Assembly (NCBI GenBank): GCA_017829005.1
Contig: JAGAJF010000101.1
Location: 1-59,708 of the forward strand
Reading direction: 5' to 3'
Source: Oscillospiraceae bacterium
Lineage (GTDB): Bacteria > Bacillota > Clostridia > Oscillospirales > Ruminococcaceae
Length of the DNA stretch: 59,708 nt
Position 1 is the first letter of the stretch. Each line of letters opens with the position of its first letter. The position numbers were made by a program, and so were the translations under genes. Positions 26,324 through 33,356 of this stretch are shown in pieces. Below the pieces are notes generated by a model, which was given only the letters and a program-made list of their open reading frames with translations, made no database searches and was not told where the DNA came from.

Positions 26324-26520
26324 GCTTATTACCTCCGAATAAAAAAGTCATTACCGTCAAAACGGATTATAAAAAATATATGCGTTTAAAAGGAGGATAA
26401 TGCAGAAAATATGAAAATATCAATTCTGAAATGAAAAAAGAGAAACGGAGAGAAATAGAGCAAAATGCAGAGATTTAAAGAGAATAGGGGATATATTTTA
26501 AAAATTCGGGCAAAAACCCC

Positions 26521-26549
26521 TTGACAAACGGACGAGCAATGTGTATAAT
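26521..26549 (+). promoter_or_regulatory. rplM-rpsI promoter
   Basis: Perfect TTGACA, 17 bases, TATAAT. It drives the L13-S9 operon. Confidence 0.88.
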
Positions 26550-26570
26550 AATTACTGTTGTGTAAAGAAG

Positions 26571-26640
26571 AGGTATGAGTTCCCTGTGAATGATCGAGTT
26601 GCGTGCAGGGCGGTACCAACGTCTATGCGGCAATTTTTAC
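26571..26640 (+). promoter_or_regulatory. L13 leader RNA (ribosomal protein autoregulatory element)
   Basis: The leader between promoter and rplM contains GGTATGAGTTCCCTG and CAGGGCGGTACC, which pair as GGTA/TACC and CCCTG/CAGGG. This is the hallmark of the Firmicute L13 leader, where excess L13 is thought to shut down its own operon. Recognised by conserved sequence and structure. Confidence 0.78.
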
Positions 26641-26669
26641 TATACTATATTAAAAAGGAGAATTTGACT

Positions 26670-27098
26670 ATGTCAACTTATATGCCTAAGGCTAATGAAA
26701 TCAGCCGTAAGTGGTATGTACTTGATGCTTCCGGCAAGTCCCTCGGTCGTGTAGCTGCACAGGCTGCATCTATCCTCAGAGGCAAGCACAAGCCCACATT
26801 TGCTCCTCACGCTGACTGCGGCGACCACGTTATCATCATCAACTGCGCAGAGGCTGTTCTCACAGGAAGAAAGCTTGAGCAGAAGACCTACAAGTGGCAC
26901 ACAGGCTGGATCGGCGGTCTCAAGGAGACTAAGTACAGCGAAATGATGAAGAAGAATCCCGAAAAGGCAATGATGATCGCAGTAAACGGTATGCTCCCCA
27001 ACAACACTCTTGGCAGAGCAGCTCTTACTCGTCTGAGAGTATATGCAGGCTCCGAGCACAACCACGCTGCTCAGAAGCCCGAGAACTACGAGATATAA
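26670..27098 (+). CDS. rplM: 50S ribosomal protein L13
   Basis: A 142-residue L13 with [20 protein letters not shown], the [18 protein letters not shown] core and the C-terminal [17 protein letters not shown]. The start is the ATG at 26670 after AAAAAGGAG; an upstream in-frame extension overlaps the L13 leader and is not coding. It is first in the L13-S9 operon. Confidence 0.97.
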   Translation: MSTYMPKANEISRKWYVLDASGKSLGRVAAQAASILRGKHKPTFAPHADCGDHVIIINCAEAVLTGRKLEQKTYKWHTGWIGGLKETKYSEMMKKNPEKAMMIAVNGMLPNNTLGRAALTRLRVYAGSEHNHAAQKPENYEI

Positions 27099-27114
27099 AA
27101 GGAGGGTGTAAACT

Positions 27115-27516
27115 ATGTACGAATCTAAACAGCAGTATTTTTACGGCACAGGAAGAAGAAAAAGCTCTGTAGCAAGAGTAAGAGTTTACCCCGGCAGCGG
27201 TAATATCACCATCAACGGCAGAGATATCGACGATTACTTCGGTCTCGATACTCTCAAGCTTATCGTTAGACAGCCCCTCGCTCTCACTGAGACAGCTGAG
27301 CAGTTCGATATCGTTTGCACAGTTGCAGGCGGCGGCGTTACAGGTCAGGCAGGCGCTATCAGACACGGTCTTTCACGTGCGCTCCTCCTCTTTAACCCCG
27401 AGCTTCGTCCCGTTCTCAAGAAGGCTGGCTTCCTCACAAGAGACCCCAGAATGAAGGAAAGAAAGAAGTACGGCTTAAAGGCTGCAAGACGTGCTCCTCA
27501 GTTCTCAAAGCGTTGA
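27115..27516 (+). CDS. rpsI: 30S ribosomal protein S9
   Basis: A 133-residue S9: [19 protein letters not shown] at the start, [19 protein letters not shown] in the middle and the basic tail ending APQFSKR that reaches the P-site tRNA. RBS AGGAGGGTG precedes the ATG, 16 bases after rplM. The end is followed by a short unexplained gap and a terminator. Confidence 0.97.
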   Translation: MYESKQQYFYGTGRRKSSVARVRVYPGSGNITINGRDIDDYFGLDTLKLIVRQPLALTETAEQFDIVCTVAGGGVTGQAGAIRHGLSRALLLFNPELRPVLKKAGFLTRDPRMKERKKYGLKAARRAPQFSKR

Positions 27517-27607
27517 TTGTTGCCCTTACAAATCACGCACCTGCGTGCTTTGGGGCGAGTATATCATCACTTTGGTCAACTTTTGGACAACTAATAAAGA
27601 CCATATT

Positions 27608-27640
27608 AACCGCTATGTTCACGCATAGCGGTTATTTTTA
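27608..27640 (+). terminator. rplM-rpsI terminator
   Basis: Perfect 10-bp stem AACCGCTATG/CATAGCGGTT with loop TTCACG followed by ATTTTTAT. It lies 90 bases after rpsI, beyond a short segment with a small CACGCA/TGCGTG hairpin. Confidence 0.88.
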
Positions 27641-27657
27641 TATGCTGTAACTTTCAA

Positions 27658-27821
27658 TCAGTTATTGCCTGTCAGCGTCTGCTCAATGGAAGCGGCGATA
27701 TTGCGTTTCATTACTTCAAGAACATTGGCGTAGATATTGGCAGTCACTCCGATGTCGCAGTGCCCCAGGTGTTCTGATACGCTCTTCAGATCAATACCGC
27801 TGTTAATAATGTCGAAAACTC
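27658..27821 (-). pseudogene. C-terminal remnant of a tyrosine recombinase (integrase)
   Basis: On the minus strand a frame ending at TGA 27658-27660 reads NSGIDLKSVSEHLGH, then CDIGVTANIYANVLEVMKR, then a short tail ending in an asparagine pair. This is the conserved C-terminal block of phage/ICE tyrosine recombinases, with the LGH histidine and the catalytic Tyr in IYANV. Upstream of about 27821 the reading no longer matches, so the N-terminal 80 percent including the catalytic arginines is gone. It marks a decayed element at the left edge of the accessory region. Confidence 0.8.
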
Positions 27822-27903
27822 TGCTAAAAATGCCGAAAGGATTGAATTTACCGATTTATTGATTTATAATATAGTTATTATTTATTTCGCAAGGAGTGTA
27901 TTT

Positions 27904-30900
27904 ATGAAAAAGAAACTGATAAAACGATCAGCTGCTTTTGCAACTGCATTTCTGATGTCGGCAGGAATTGCGGTCTCAGGATTTCCCGATGGTATGTCCT
28001 TCGGTATTGCAGCGGCAGCAGCAGGTGAAGGAGTAGAGATCGAAAGCAGTTTTCCCGATGCTAATTTCCGTAATATGATCAAGGCTTATGACGCCGATGA
28101 TAATGGTTTCCTTGATGATACGGAGTTATCGGCAATAACATATATATATGCAAACGGAAAAGATGGCAACGATATCAGCAGCTTTGAAGGCATAGAATAT
28201 CTGAGTGAGCTTAGGGATTTTGAGATCCACTATTGCAGCGTTACTTCCCTTGACCTTTCAAATAACACTAAATTGATCGGGCTTTATGCATTTAGCAACC
28301 CTGATCTCGCTTCATTAGATATTTCAGGCTGTGATGCTCTTCAACTCGTTAATGTTGCAAACAATGATCTTGAATATCTTGATCTTTCATCAAAGCCCGA
28401 TCTTAAATCGGTTCATATAGCTCGTAACCGTATTTCAGAAGTGAAGCTTGAGGGAAGCACGGCTATTACATCTTTCCAGTGCTATCGCAACAGGCTCACA
28501 AAGCTTGATCTTTCCCAATGCACTTCCCTGAATTATCTATCGTGTGACTCAAATAATCTTACAGGAGAGGGCTCCCTACTGCTTCCTGACACTGAGATCC
28601 CTAACCTGCATATTGATCCGCAGGGTGAATATACAGAATATTCATTCTCCGGCGATAAGGTATTGAAGCTTGGTCTTCCCGAAGATACATACAGTGCTTC
28701 GGATTGGTGGTATGACGTCTGCTTTGATGATTTGAGCAGTAAATACTTTAAATATATATATGCCTATGGAGAATGGTATCCTTTCATAGATTTTGTAGGA
28801 GAACTCACAGTCGGTCAGATGATCGACAGATACAATAGAATCGAGATCGACTTCAATACCGATGGTATCACAGAAGATATGTATGCTGCTGTGGCAATAG
28901 CGACTGAGTCAGGTTCAGATGCGGTTCTTTCCGACTATGTTCTTCTTAAGAATGGTCATAACGTTATAGGTACGACTAATTTCAAAAAAGCGTTCTCCGT
29001 TATTGCCGACAGAGATGACAAGGTGACAGGCATTTATCTTACTCTGAATTCATACAACCCAGAGGATATCAACGTCAAGTCCTATGAAAAGCAGTTCAAC
29101 GATTCCGCAGAACCATATTATTTCTACGGCATACCGGATGAAGGAATGGATATTAAAACAGGTGACTGGTGGATCGATGAAAATACCAAGCGGTACTGGA
29201 CAGGAATAGCCGCCTTCGGAGATATCTGGTCTTCAAATGAGATCATACTGTCAGATATCGCAGATAATCATTCAGCGATCTTAACAGAATTATATGTAAG
29301 TGAACTTAAAGGTGATGCTTACGCTTATATAAAACTGCTCACAAATACCAACCAGATAATAATCGGTGATATTGTCAAGCTGAAAAACGGAAAGAACATT
29401 ATCGGCGGCAGCACTTCAGCAATATGGGAGTATGACGGCGAGCGTACAAAAGAACTTTATTTCTGCGGAGATAAGGCATACCAGATTCAGATCAGCATAT
29501 ATTCCGATGACAGTTCCGTAAGCTTTAAGGCAACAAACAAGCTTGTAGAAGATGATGATTCCAACAGCGTTATGGAAATGATCAACGCTATCGGAACGGT
29601 TGAATATACAGCTGAATGTGCAGAACTGATCGATGCTGCAAGAGAGGCATATGACGCATTGACAGACGAGCAGAAGGAGCTTGTAACAAATTACGAGACC
29701 CTTACAGCAGCTGAAGAGAAGTATGCCGAGCTTAAAGCAGAGACAGAAAAAAATGAAGAGGACGCAAAAGCAGCAGCTGCTGTAATTGAAATGATAGAAG
29801 CAATCGGTTCCCCTGTTACTGCCGACAGTGCCGAGCAGATCATTGAGGCAAGAAAAGCATATGAAGCTCTCACAGATGTTCAGAAGGCTCTTGTCACCAA
29901 CATAGAAAAGCTTGCAGAAGCAGAGAAAGCACTGATCCTTATTATGGAAGATGCAGGAGATATATCCGATATAACAGATCCCGAAAGCAATGCAGCAAAT
30001 GCAGACATAAGTATTTCAAAAGAAGATATAATTGAAAACATTGAGCTTACACCCGAGGAAATGTCTGCGATCCTTGAGGGTGCGGATATATCGGTAAGGC
30101 TTGAATCCACCGATATTACCGAAACCGTTTCCGAGGAAGATAAAAAGGCTGTTGAAGAAGCAGTTTCCTCAGATACATATATCGCCCTTTATCTTGATCT
30201 CGATATGTATAAGATAATAGATACACATAATGGTGAACCCACAACGACCGAGCTTCATCAGCTGAATGGAAATGTTACGGTAAAGATAAAGATACCCGAA
30301 AAATTTATAAACCTGAACACTGCAATCAACAGGGAATATTATGTTGTTCACGTTGATTCTGTCACAGGTGCAACAACAAAGATCGCCTGCGGATATAACA
30401 TTTTAACAGGCGAAGCAGAATTTGAAACGGACGGATTCTCAACATATGCGCTTGTATATGAGGACAGACCCGTTAATTCCCACGAGCACAGCTTCGGCAC
30501 AGAATGGGAATATGACAGCGATGCTCACTGGCATCAGTGTGACTGCGGTGAGATAAGTGACGAGGCTGAGCACATCTTCGGTGAATGGGATATAACCGTT
30601 TATGCAACAGCTGAAGCTGACGGCAAGAAGGCACGCAGCTGCACAGTCTGCGGATATTCCGAAGAAGTAACAGTGAAATATGAAGGAATCGTATATTACG
30701 GAATTGTTACGAGCGGAAATGTTTATGCTGACAGAAATTCCGCAGCAGCAGGACAAATTGTTAATGTCAGAACCGATTTCGGCTATGATATTATCGTAAC
30801 AGCCGAAAATGGTAAGCGTATTGCAAAGATAACCGAAAAGGGCAGCTTTAAAATGCCTGCCTGCAAGGTTTATGTGACTGCTGTCAAGAACGAGACCTTC

Positions 30901-31161
30901 GCTCTTATGGCAAATGCTTGGAGAAACTCTTACGTTTACTCCTATGACGCTGATATGAACAGGATCAAGGTAAGCTCCACCAAGAAGCGCGGCGTTATCG
31001 TTATTGACCTTGGTGAAGATTACGCCGGCAAGTCGTTCGTGATCTACAGCGGCAGAAAGAGTACTAAGGTAAAGGTTACCGAGGGCAAGCTTGATGCAAA
31101 GGGCAAATTTACATTTGAAGTTCCCGACGGACAGAATTTCACGCTTGTTGTTGAGGATTGA
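27904..31161 (+). CDS. large secreted leucine-rich-repeat surface protein
   Basis: A 1,085-residue protein with a signal peptide (KKKLIKRSAAFATAFLMSAG, cleavage near residue 40). It has a DADDNGFLDD calcium-like loop (about 60-72), about seven leucine-rich repeats (LDLSNNTKL, LDISGCDAL, LDLSSKPDL, LDLSQCTSL; about 85-215), two beta-rich domains (about 220-550), two copies of a helical repeat with ALTDEQKELVTNYETLTAAE (about 557-615 and 622-680), a beta domain, a His/Cys-rich HWHQCDCG...CTVCG module near 860-910 and a C-terminal beta domain. No LPXTG, SLH or dockerin motif is seen. The ATG follows AAGGAG. Likely surface or host/fibre interaction; substrate unknown. Confidence 0.75.
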   Translation: MKKKLIKRSAAFATAFLMSAGIAVSGFPDGMSFGIAAAAAGEGVEIESSFPDANFRNMIKAYDADDNGFLDDTELSAITYIYANGKDGNDISSFEGIEYLSELRDFEIHYCSVTSLDLSNNTKLIGLYAFSNPDLASLDISGCDALQLVNVANNDLEYLDLSSKPDLKSVHIARNRISEVKLEGSTAITSFQCYRNRLTKLDLSQCTSLNYLSCDSNNLTGEGSLLLPDTEIPNLHIDPQGEYTEYSFSGDKVLKLGLPEDTYSASDWWYDVCFDDLSSKYFKYIYAYGEWYPFIDFVGELTVGQMIDRYNRIEIDFNTDGITEDMYAAVAIATESGSDAVLSDYVLLKNGHNVIGTTNFKKAFSVIADRDDKVTGIYLTLNSYNPEDINVKSYEKQFNDSAEPYYFYGIPDEGMDIKTGDWWIDENTKRYWTGIAAFGDIWSSNEIILSDIADNHSAILTELYVSELKGDAYAYIKLLTNTNQIIIGDIVKLKNGKNIIGGSTSAIWEYDGERTKELYFCGDKAYQIQISIYSDDSSVSFKATNKLVEDDDSNSVMEMINAIGTVEYTAECAELIDAAREAYDALTDEQKELVTNYETLTAAEEKYAELKAETEKNEEDAKAAAAVIEMIEAIGSPVTADSAEQIIEARKAYEALTDVQKALVTNIEKLAEAEKALILIMEDAGDISDITDPESNAANADISISKEDIIENIELTPEEMSAILEGADISVRLESTDITETVSEEDKKAVEEAVSSDTYIALYLDLDMYKIIDTHNGEPTTTELHQLNGNVTVKIKIPEKFINLNTAINREYYVVHVDSVTGATTKIACGYNILTGEAEFETDGFSTYALVYEDRPVNSHEHSFGTEWEYDSDAHWHQCDCGEISDEAEHIFGEWDITVYATAEADGKKARSCTVCGYSEEVTVKYEGIVYYGIVTSGNVYADRNSAAAGQIVNVRTDFGYDIIVTAENGKRIAKITEKGSFKMPACKVYVTAVKNETFALMANAWRNSYVYSYDADMNRIKVSSTKKRGVIVIDLGEDYAGKSFVIYSGRKSTKVKVTEGKLDAKGKFTFEVPDGQNFTLVVED

Positions 31162-31189
31162 TATCAATAAGTCAGATAAAGTTATAAAA

Positions 31190-31222
31190 AAGCGACTAAG
31201 AGCGATCTTGGTCGCTTTTTAT
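31190..31222 (+). terminator. terminator of the LRR protein gene
   Basis: Stem AAGCGAC/GTCGCTT with inner TAAGA/TCTTG arms and loop GCGA, followed by TTTTTATAT. Confidence 0.85.
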
Positions 31223-31260
31223 ATAATGGTCGATAAAAAATTTTTGGTTACTTTAATGTG

Positions 31261-31491
31261 TCAAAAGTGTTCATCAAGGTCAATATCATTTTCCTCACGG
31301 GCTTCTTCCTCGTACATCTCATGTAAGCACTTAAAAATATATTCCTTGAGTACGGCAGCAGGATTGCTGCCTTTTTTTTCACAGTATCTTTTAAATTCCA
31401 GCGCATCTTCAATTCGAAGCCGAGCGGAAACGGATCTCATATTCTCGCTGTCCCATTTTCTGTTGCCGTTTTTGTGTGATTCGGTTATCAT
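31261..31491 (-). CDS. ribbon-helix-helix type DNA-binding protein
   Basis: A 76-residue protein whose middle RSVSARLRIEDALEFKRYCEKKGS...LKEYI has the short beta strand followed by two helices typical of Arc/MetJ-type regulators. The C-terminus is very acidic (EEEAREENDIDLDE). The ATG is preceded by AAGGGAG. Its promoter overlaps a TACACTGTTTACA sequence nearly repeated in the divergent promoter 67 bases away, so it may repress both promoters. It could also be an antitoxin, but no toxin partner is beside it. Confidence 0.65.
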   Translation of the reverse strand: MITESHKNGNRKWDSENMRSVSARLRIEDALEFKRYCEKKGSNPAAVLKEYIFKCLHEMYEEEAREENDIDLDEHF

Positions 31492-31509
31492 AGTTTCATC
31501 TCCCTTTTT

Positions 31510-31538
31510 AGTATATCATATTTGTTACACTGTTTACA
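31510..31538 (-). promoter_or_regulatory. RHH gene promoter with operator
   Basis: Minus strand TGTAAA (31533-31538), 17 bases, TATACT (31510-31515) with an extended TG. The sequence TACACTGTTTACA (31526-31538, plus strand) covers the -35 and is shared, 12 of 13 bases, with the divergent promoter. Confidence 0.65.
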
Positions 31539-31586
31539 TTATAGATAATGCACGAAAATATATCTGAAAAATTGTTTGATATTCTC

Positions 31587-31615
31587 TTGACATACACTGT
31601 TGACAGTGATATAAT
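31587..31615 (+). promoter_or_regulatory. perfect promoter with palindromic operator in the spacer
   Basis: TTGACA (31587-31592), 17 bases, TATAAT (31610-31615), with an extended TG. The spacer carries the perfect palindrome CACTGT-TG-ACAGTG (31595-31608), inside TACACTGTTGACA. It reads towards the 31.9-32.8 kb operon and faces the antisense RNA at 31.74-31.81 kb. Confidence 0.8.
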
Positions 31616-31739
31616 ATTATTACACTAAAAAAAATTGCCGGATATGAGCAAGAAAATTTTTATGACTGTGTGAAAGAAACACAAGGTAGGGTTCTTGGCA
31701 TAAAAACGTTCGGTATATTACTGAATATATGTCAGGAAA

Positions 31740-31810
31740 CAAAAATAGCCGATAACTGCTTCATTCTGCCGGGCTACAATTGCCCCTAGAGAACACAGTT
31801 ATCGACTACA
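31740..31810 (-). ncRNA. putative small RNA A, antisense to the operon leader
   Basis: On the minus strand, after a consensus promoter, the transcript would begin at about 31810 and fold into an outer 13-bp stem TAGTCGATAACTG/CAGTTATCGGCTA (one G-U type mismatch position), a 4-bp TTCT/AGAA stem and an apical GGGC-AATTGTA-GCCC hairpin. The outer stem is followed by TTTTTGTTT, so it also acts as the terminator. No open frame with a ribosome binding site lies inside. About 70 nt. It is complementary to the plus-strand leader of the 31918-32792 operon. It is architecturally like small RNA B. No family recognised. Confidence 0.6.
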
Positions 31811-31815
31811 GCAAT

Positions 31816-31844
31816 AGTATATCATAAAAAATAATAAATGTCAA
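31816..31844 (-). promoter_or_regulatory. promoter of small RNA A
   Basis: Minus strand TTGACA (31839-31844), exactly 17 bases, TATACT (31816-31821), with an extended TG. The predicted start lies at the foot of the RNA's outer stem. Confidence 0.75.
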
Positions 31845-31878
31845 GCATTTTGTGAAGCAGTCAAAAAATGCTGACAGA

Positions 31879-31897
31879 CATTCCTCACCGAGGAATG
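31879..31897 (+). other. hairpin just before the ribosome binding site
   Basis: Perfect stem CATTCCTC/GAGGAATG with loop ACC, four bases before the AGGAGGG site of the next gene. It could control translation start, possibly in competition with other leader structure. Confidence 0.55.
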
Positions 31898-31917
31898 AAG
31901 CAGGAGGGAGTGGAAAA

Positions 31918-32382
31918 ATGGACAACCAGGTTGTAGTTAAAATAAAAAAGTCTGCACATTTGCAGACTGGAAAAAATCCTTCGGAGGAATATGCTGAGGT
32001 GCAGTTTTCACGAGATGAGCTTATTATCTTAAAGCTTGCAATAAGACATCATAAAGATTGCAGCGAAAAGGAGCATGGAGATATGTCTAAGCTCATAAAT
32101 GCGGCATGTGCGGGCTTTGAGACTGAAAGGCATTATGCTGAAACGTACTGCGGCGTAAAATATGGGGATAACTGCGCAAGGATCAGGCTAAACAAAAACC
32201 AGTTCAATGCGCTGTGCATAGCCATTCTAAGCAGTGCTAAGGAGCTCAGGTACATAGAAGCAGCGTATACAGAACGATTTACAGATCTGCAGGACAAGCT
32301 TGTTAAGGTAATGGAAGGCTTCAGAAGGAAGGATTACAGCTTGATATCAAGCGGTGACTTCTGGGTGTTTTATTGTGACTGA
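31918..32382 (+). CDS. accessory protein of unknown function
   Basis: A 154-residue soluble protein, not recognised. It is Lys/Glu-rich at the start, with a possible helical core (about 35-60 and 95-140) and a cysteine-containing middle. The start is the ATG at 31918 after AGGAGGG; a GTG 22 codons upstream runs through the leader hairpin and is unlikely. It is 11 bases before the next gene, so the two form an operon read from the promoter at 31587. Confidence 0.65.
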   Translation: MDNQVVVKIKKSAHLQTGKNPSEEYAEVQFSRDELIILKLAIRHHKDCSEKEHGDMSKLINAACAGFETERHYAETYCGVKYGDNCARIRLNKNQFNALCIAILSSAKELRYIEAAYTERFTDLQDKLVKVMEGFRRKDYSLISSGDFWVFYCD

Positions 32383-32393
32383 GGAGGATAATT

Positions 32394-32792
32394 ATGGGCT
32401 ACAAGGAAAATATGAAAAAATATGAACAGACCGAAATAATGGCTGCAAATATTGGCAGATATGCATATTATCGTCATAGGGCGCTGGCTTTCAGCTTTCC
32501 AGACCTTTTTGACAGAATGTATGAAACGGGAAAGCTCAGGGAACACCTTGAGGATATCCAGCTTGTTATGGAGTCATATATGTCTGATTACACCAAGACA
32601 GTGTTAAGCTGCTACGCATATAAGCAGATGGCAATTGCGGAAGGCTATGAACAGGCTTATAAAGCAATAGCTGAGCCGCTTCTGGAAAGCGAAGAGGACA
32701 AAATGGGAAACAGGTGGGTGTGTGTAAAGGATCCGTACAATGACGAGCTTTTTATGGAATGGCTCACAGCGGCTAAAATATTCGGCAGTTAA
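32394..32792 (+). CDS. small TnpV-like protein
   Basis: A 132-residue, mostly helical protein. The stretch YYRHRALAFSFPDLFDRMYETGKLREHLEDIQ resembles in spacing the TnpV proteins carried by clostridial mobile elements (R-x-x-L-x-x-x-x-P-x-L-x-x-x-x-x-x-G-K-L-x-x-x-L-x-D-I). The likeness is judged by eye and weak. RBS GAGGAGG precedes the ATG. It is convergent with the XRE gene. Confidence 0.55.
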   Translation: MGYKENMKKYEQTEIMAANIGRYAYYRHRALAFSFPDLFDRMYETGKLREHLEDIQLVMESYMSDYTKTVLSCYAYKQMAIAEGYEQAYKAIAEPLLESEEDKMGNRWVCVKDPYNDELFMEWLTAAKIFGS

Positions 32793-32833
32793 AAAAGCGA
32801 CCTGACTGTCCTTGATATCGGGCAGTCGGGTCG
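32791..32833 (-). terminator. terminator of the XRE gene (minus strand)
   Basis: Read on the minus strand, arms CGACC/GGTCG and GACTG/CAGTC with single mismatches enclose GATATCAA, followed by TTTTTT. The plus strand has no U-tract here. Confidence 0.78.
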
Positions 32834-32842
32834 GTATGGCTA

Positions 32843-33184
32843 TTATTTATTTGCTTCATTTTTATCGCAAAGTGCGTCAATAAGACCGAGAACACGTCCC
32901 TTATCCATTTCGCTGAGGGTGCGGAGCTTGTGGATCACCTCGGTCTCATAATCGGAAAGCTGGCTTTTGGAAAGACCTTTTTTATCGTTGGTAAGACCTG
33001 CAATATAGTCAAGGCTCACGTTATAAAAAACGGAAAGCTGAGCGGCAAAGTCAAGGGGGACGGTGTGCTTGCCCTGCTCATAATTTGTATATGTGGTCTT
33101 ATGCATCTGCAGTTTATTTACAAGCTGTTCCTGGGTCAGGTCTTCATCTTCACGCAGGTCACGAATTCTGCTGTATAATTTCAA
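32843..33184 (-). CDS. XRE-family helix-turn-helix regulator
   Basis: A 113-residue Cro/C1-type protein: the helix-turn-helix lies at about residues 5-60 (RIRDLREDEDLTQEQL, then NKLQMHKTTYTNYEQGKH, and PLDFAAQLSVFYNVSLDYIAGL). The C-terminal helix is charged. TTG at 33182-33184 is chosen as start because CGGAGTG lies before it; an upstream in-frame start adds residues homologues lack. It is divergent from the lipoprotein gene; a perfect TACAAC-GTAT-GTTGTA palindrome in between is its likely operator. Confidence 0.85.
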   Translation of the reverse strand: MKLYSRIRDLREDEDLTQEQLVNKLQMHKTTYTNYEQGKHTVPLDFAAQLSVFYNVSLDYIAGLTNDKKGLSKSQLSDYETEVIHKLRTLSEMDKGRVLGLIDALCDKNEANK

Positions 33185-33244
33185 ATAAATCACTCCGAAT
33201 TTTGTATTTGCTAACAAAATTATACCACAAGCGTTGTTTTATTA

Positions 33245-33300
33245 TTGACAAAATACAACGATATATGTTATAATACAAGATAAATACAACGTATGTTGTA
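33245..33300 (+). promoter_or_regulatory. lipoprotein promoter with XRE-type operator
   Basis: TTGACA (33245-33250), 18 bases, TATAAT (33269-33274) with an extended TG. A perfect 16-base palindrome TACAAC-GTAT-GTTGTA lies at 33285-33300 and a related TACAAC...GTTATA overlaps the -10. A protein bound here would block the promoter. Confidence 0.75.
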
Positions 33301-33356
33301 AAATGTGGGGAGCCTCTTAAAAATTAACACTCCCCGTGAAAGGAAAGGTAATAATA

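Noticed and set aside
26377-26403. A sporulation (sigma-E/G/K) promoter upstream of the SleC cluster
   Set aside because: CATATA and GCATTA can be seen on the minus strand but the spacing (15 bases) and match are too loose to claim, although a sporulation promoter would be expected.
31261-31491. Toxin-antitoxin pair with the RHH protein as antitoxin
   Set aside because: No second small gene lies beside it on the same strand; the downstream region is the LRR gene terminator.
31606-31789. An open frame of about 60 codons between the operator promoter and small RNA A
   Set aside because: It has no ATG, GTG or TTG at a sensible place and no ribosome binding site; the length is expected by chance and it runs into the RNA's stem.
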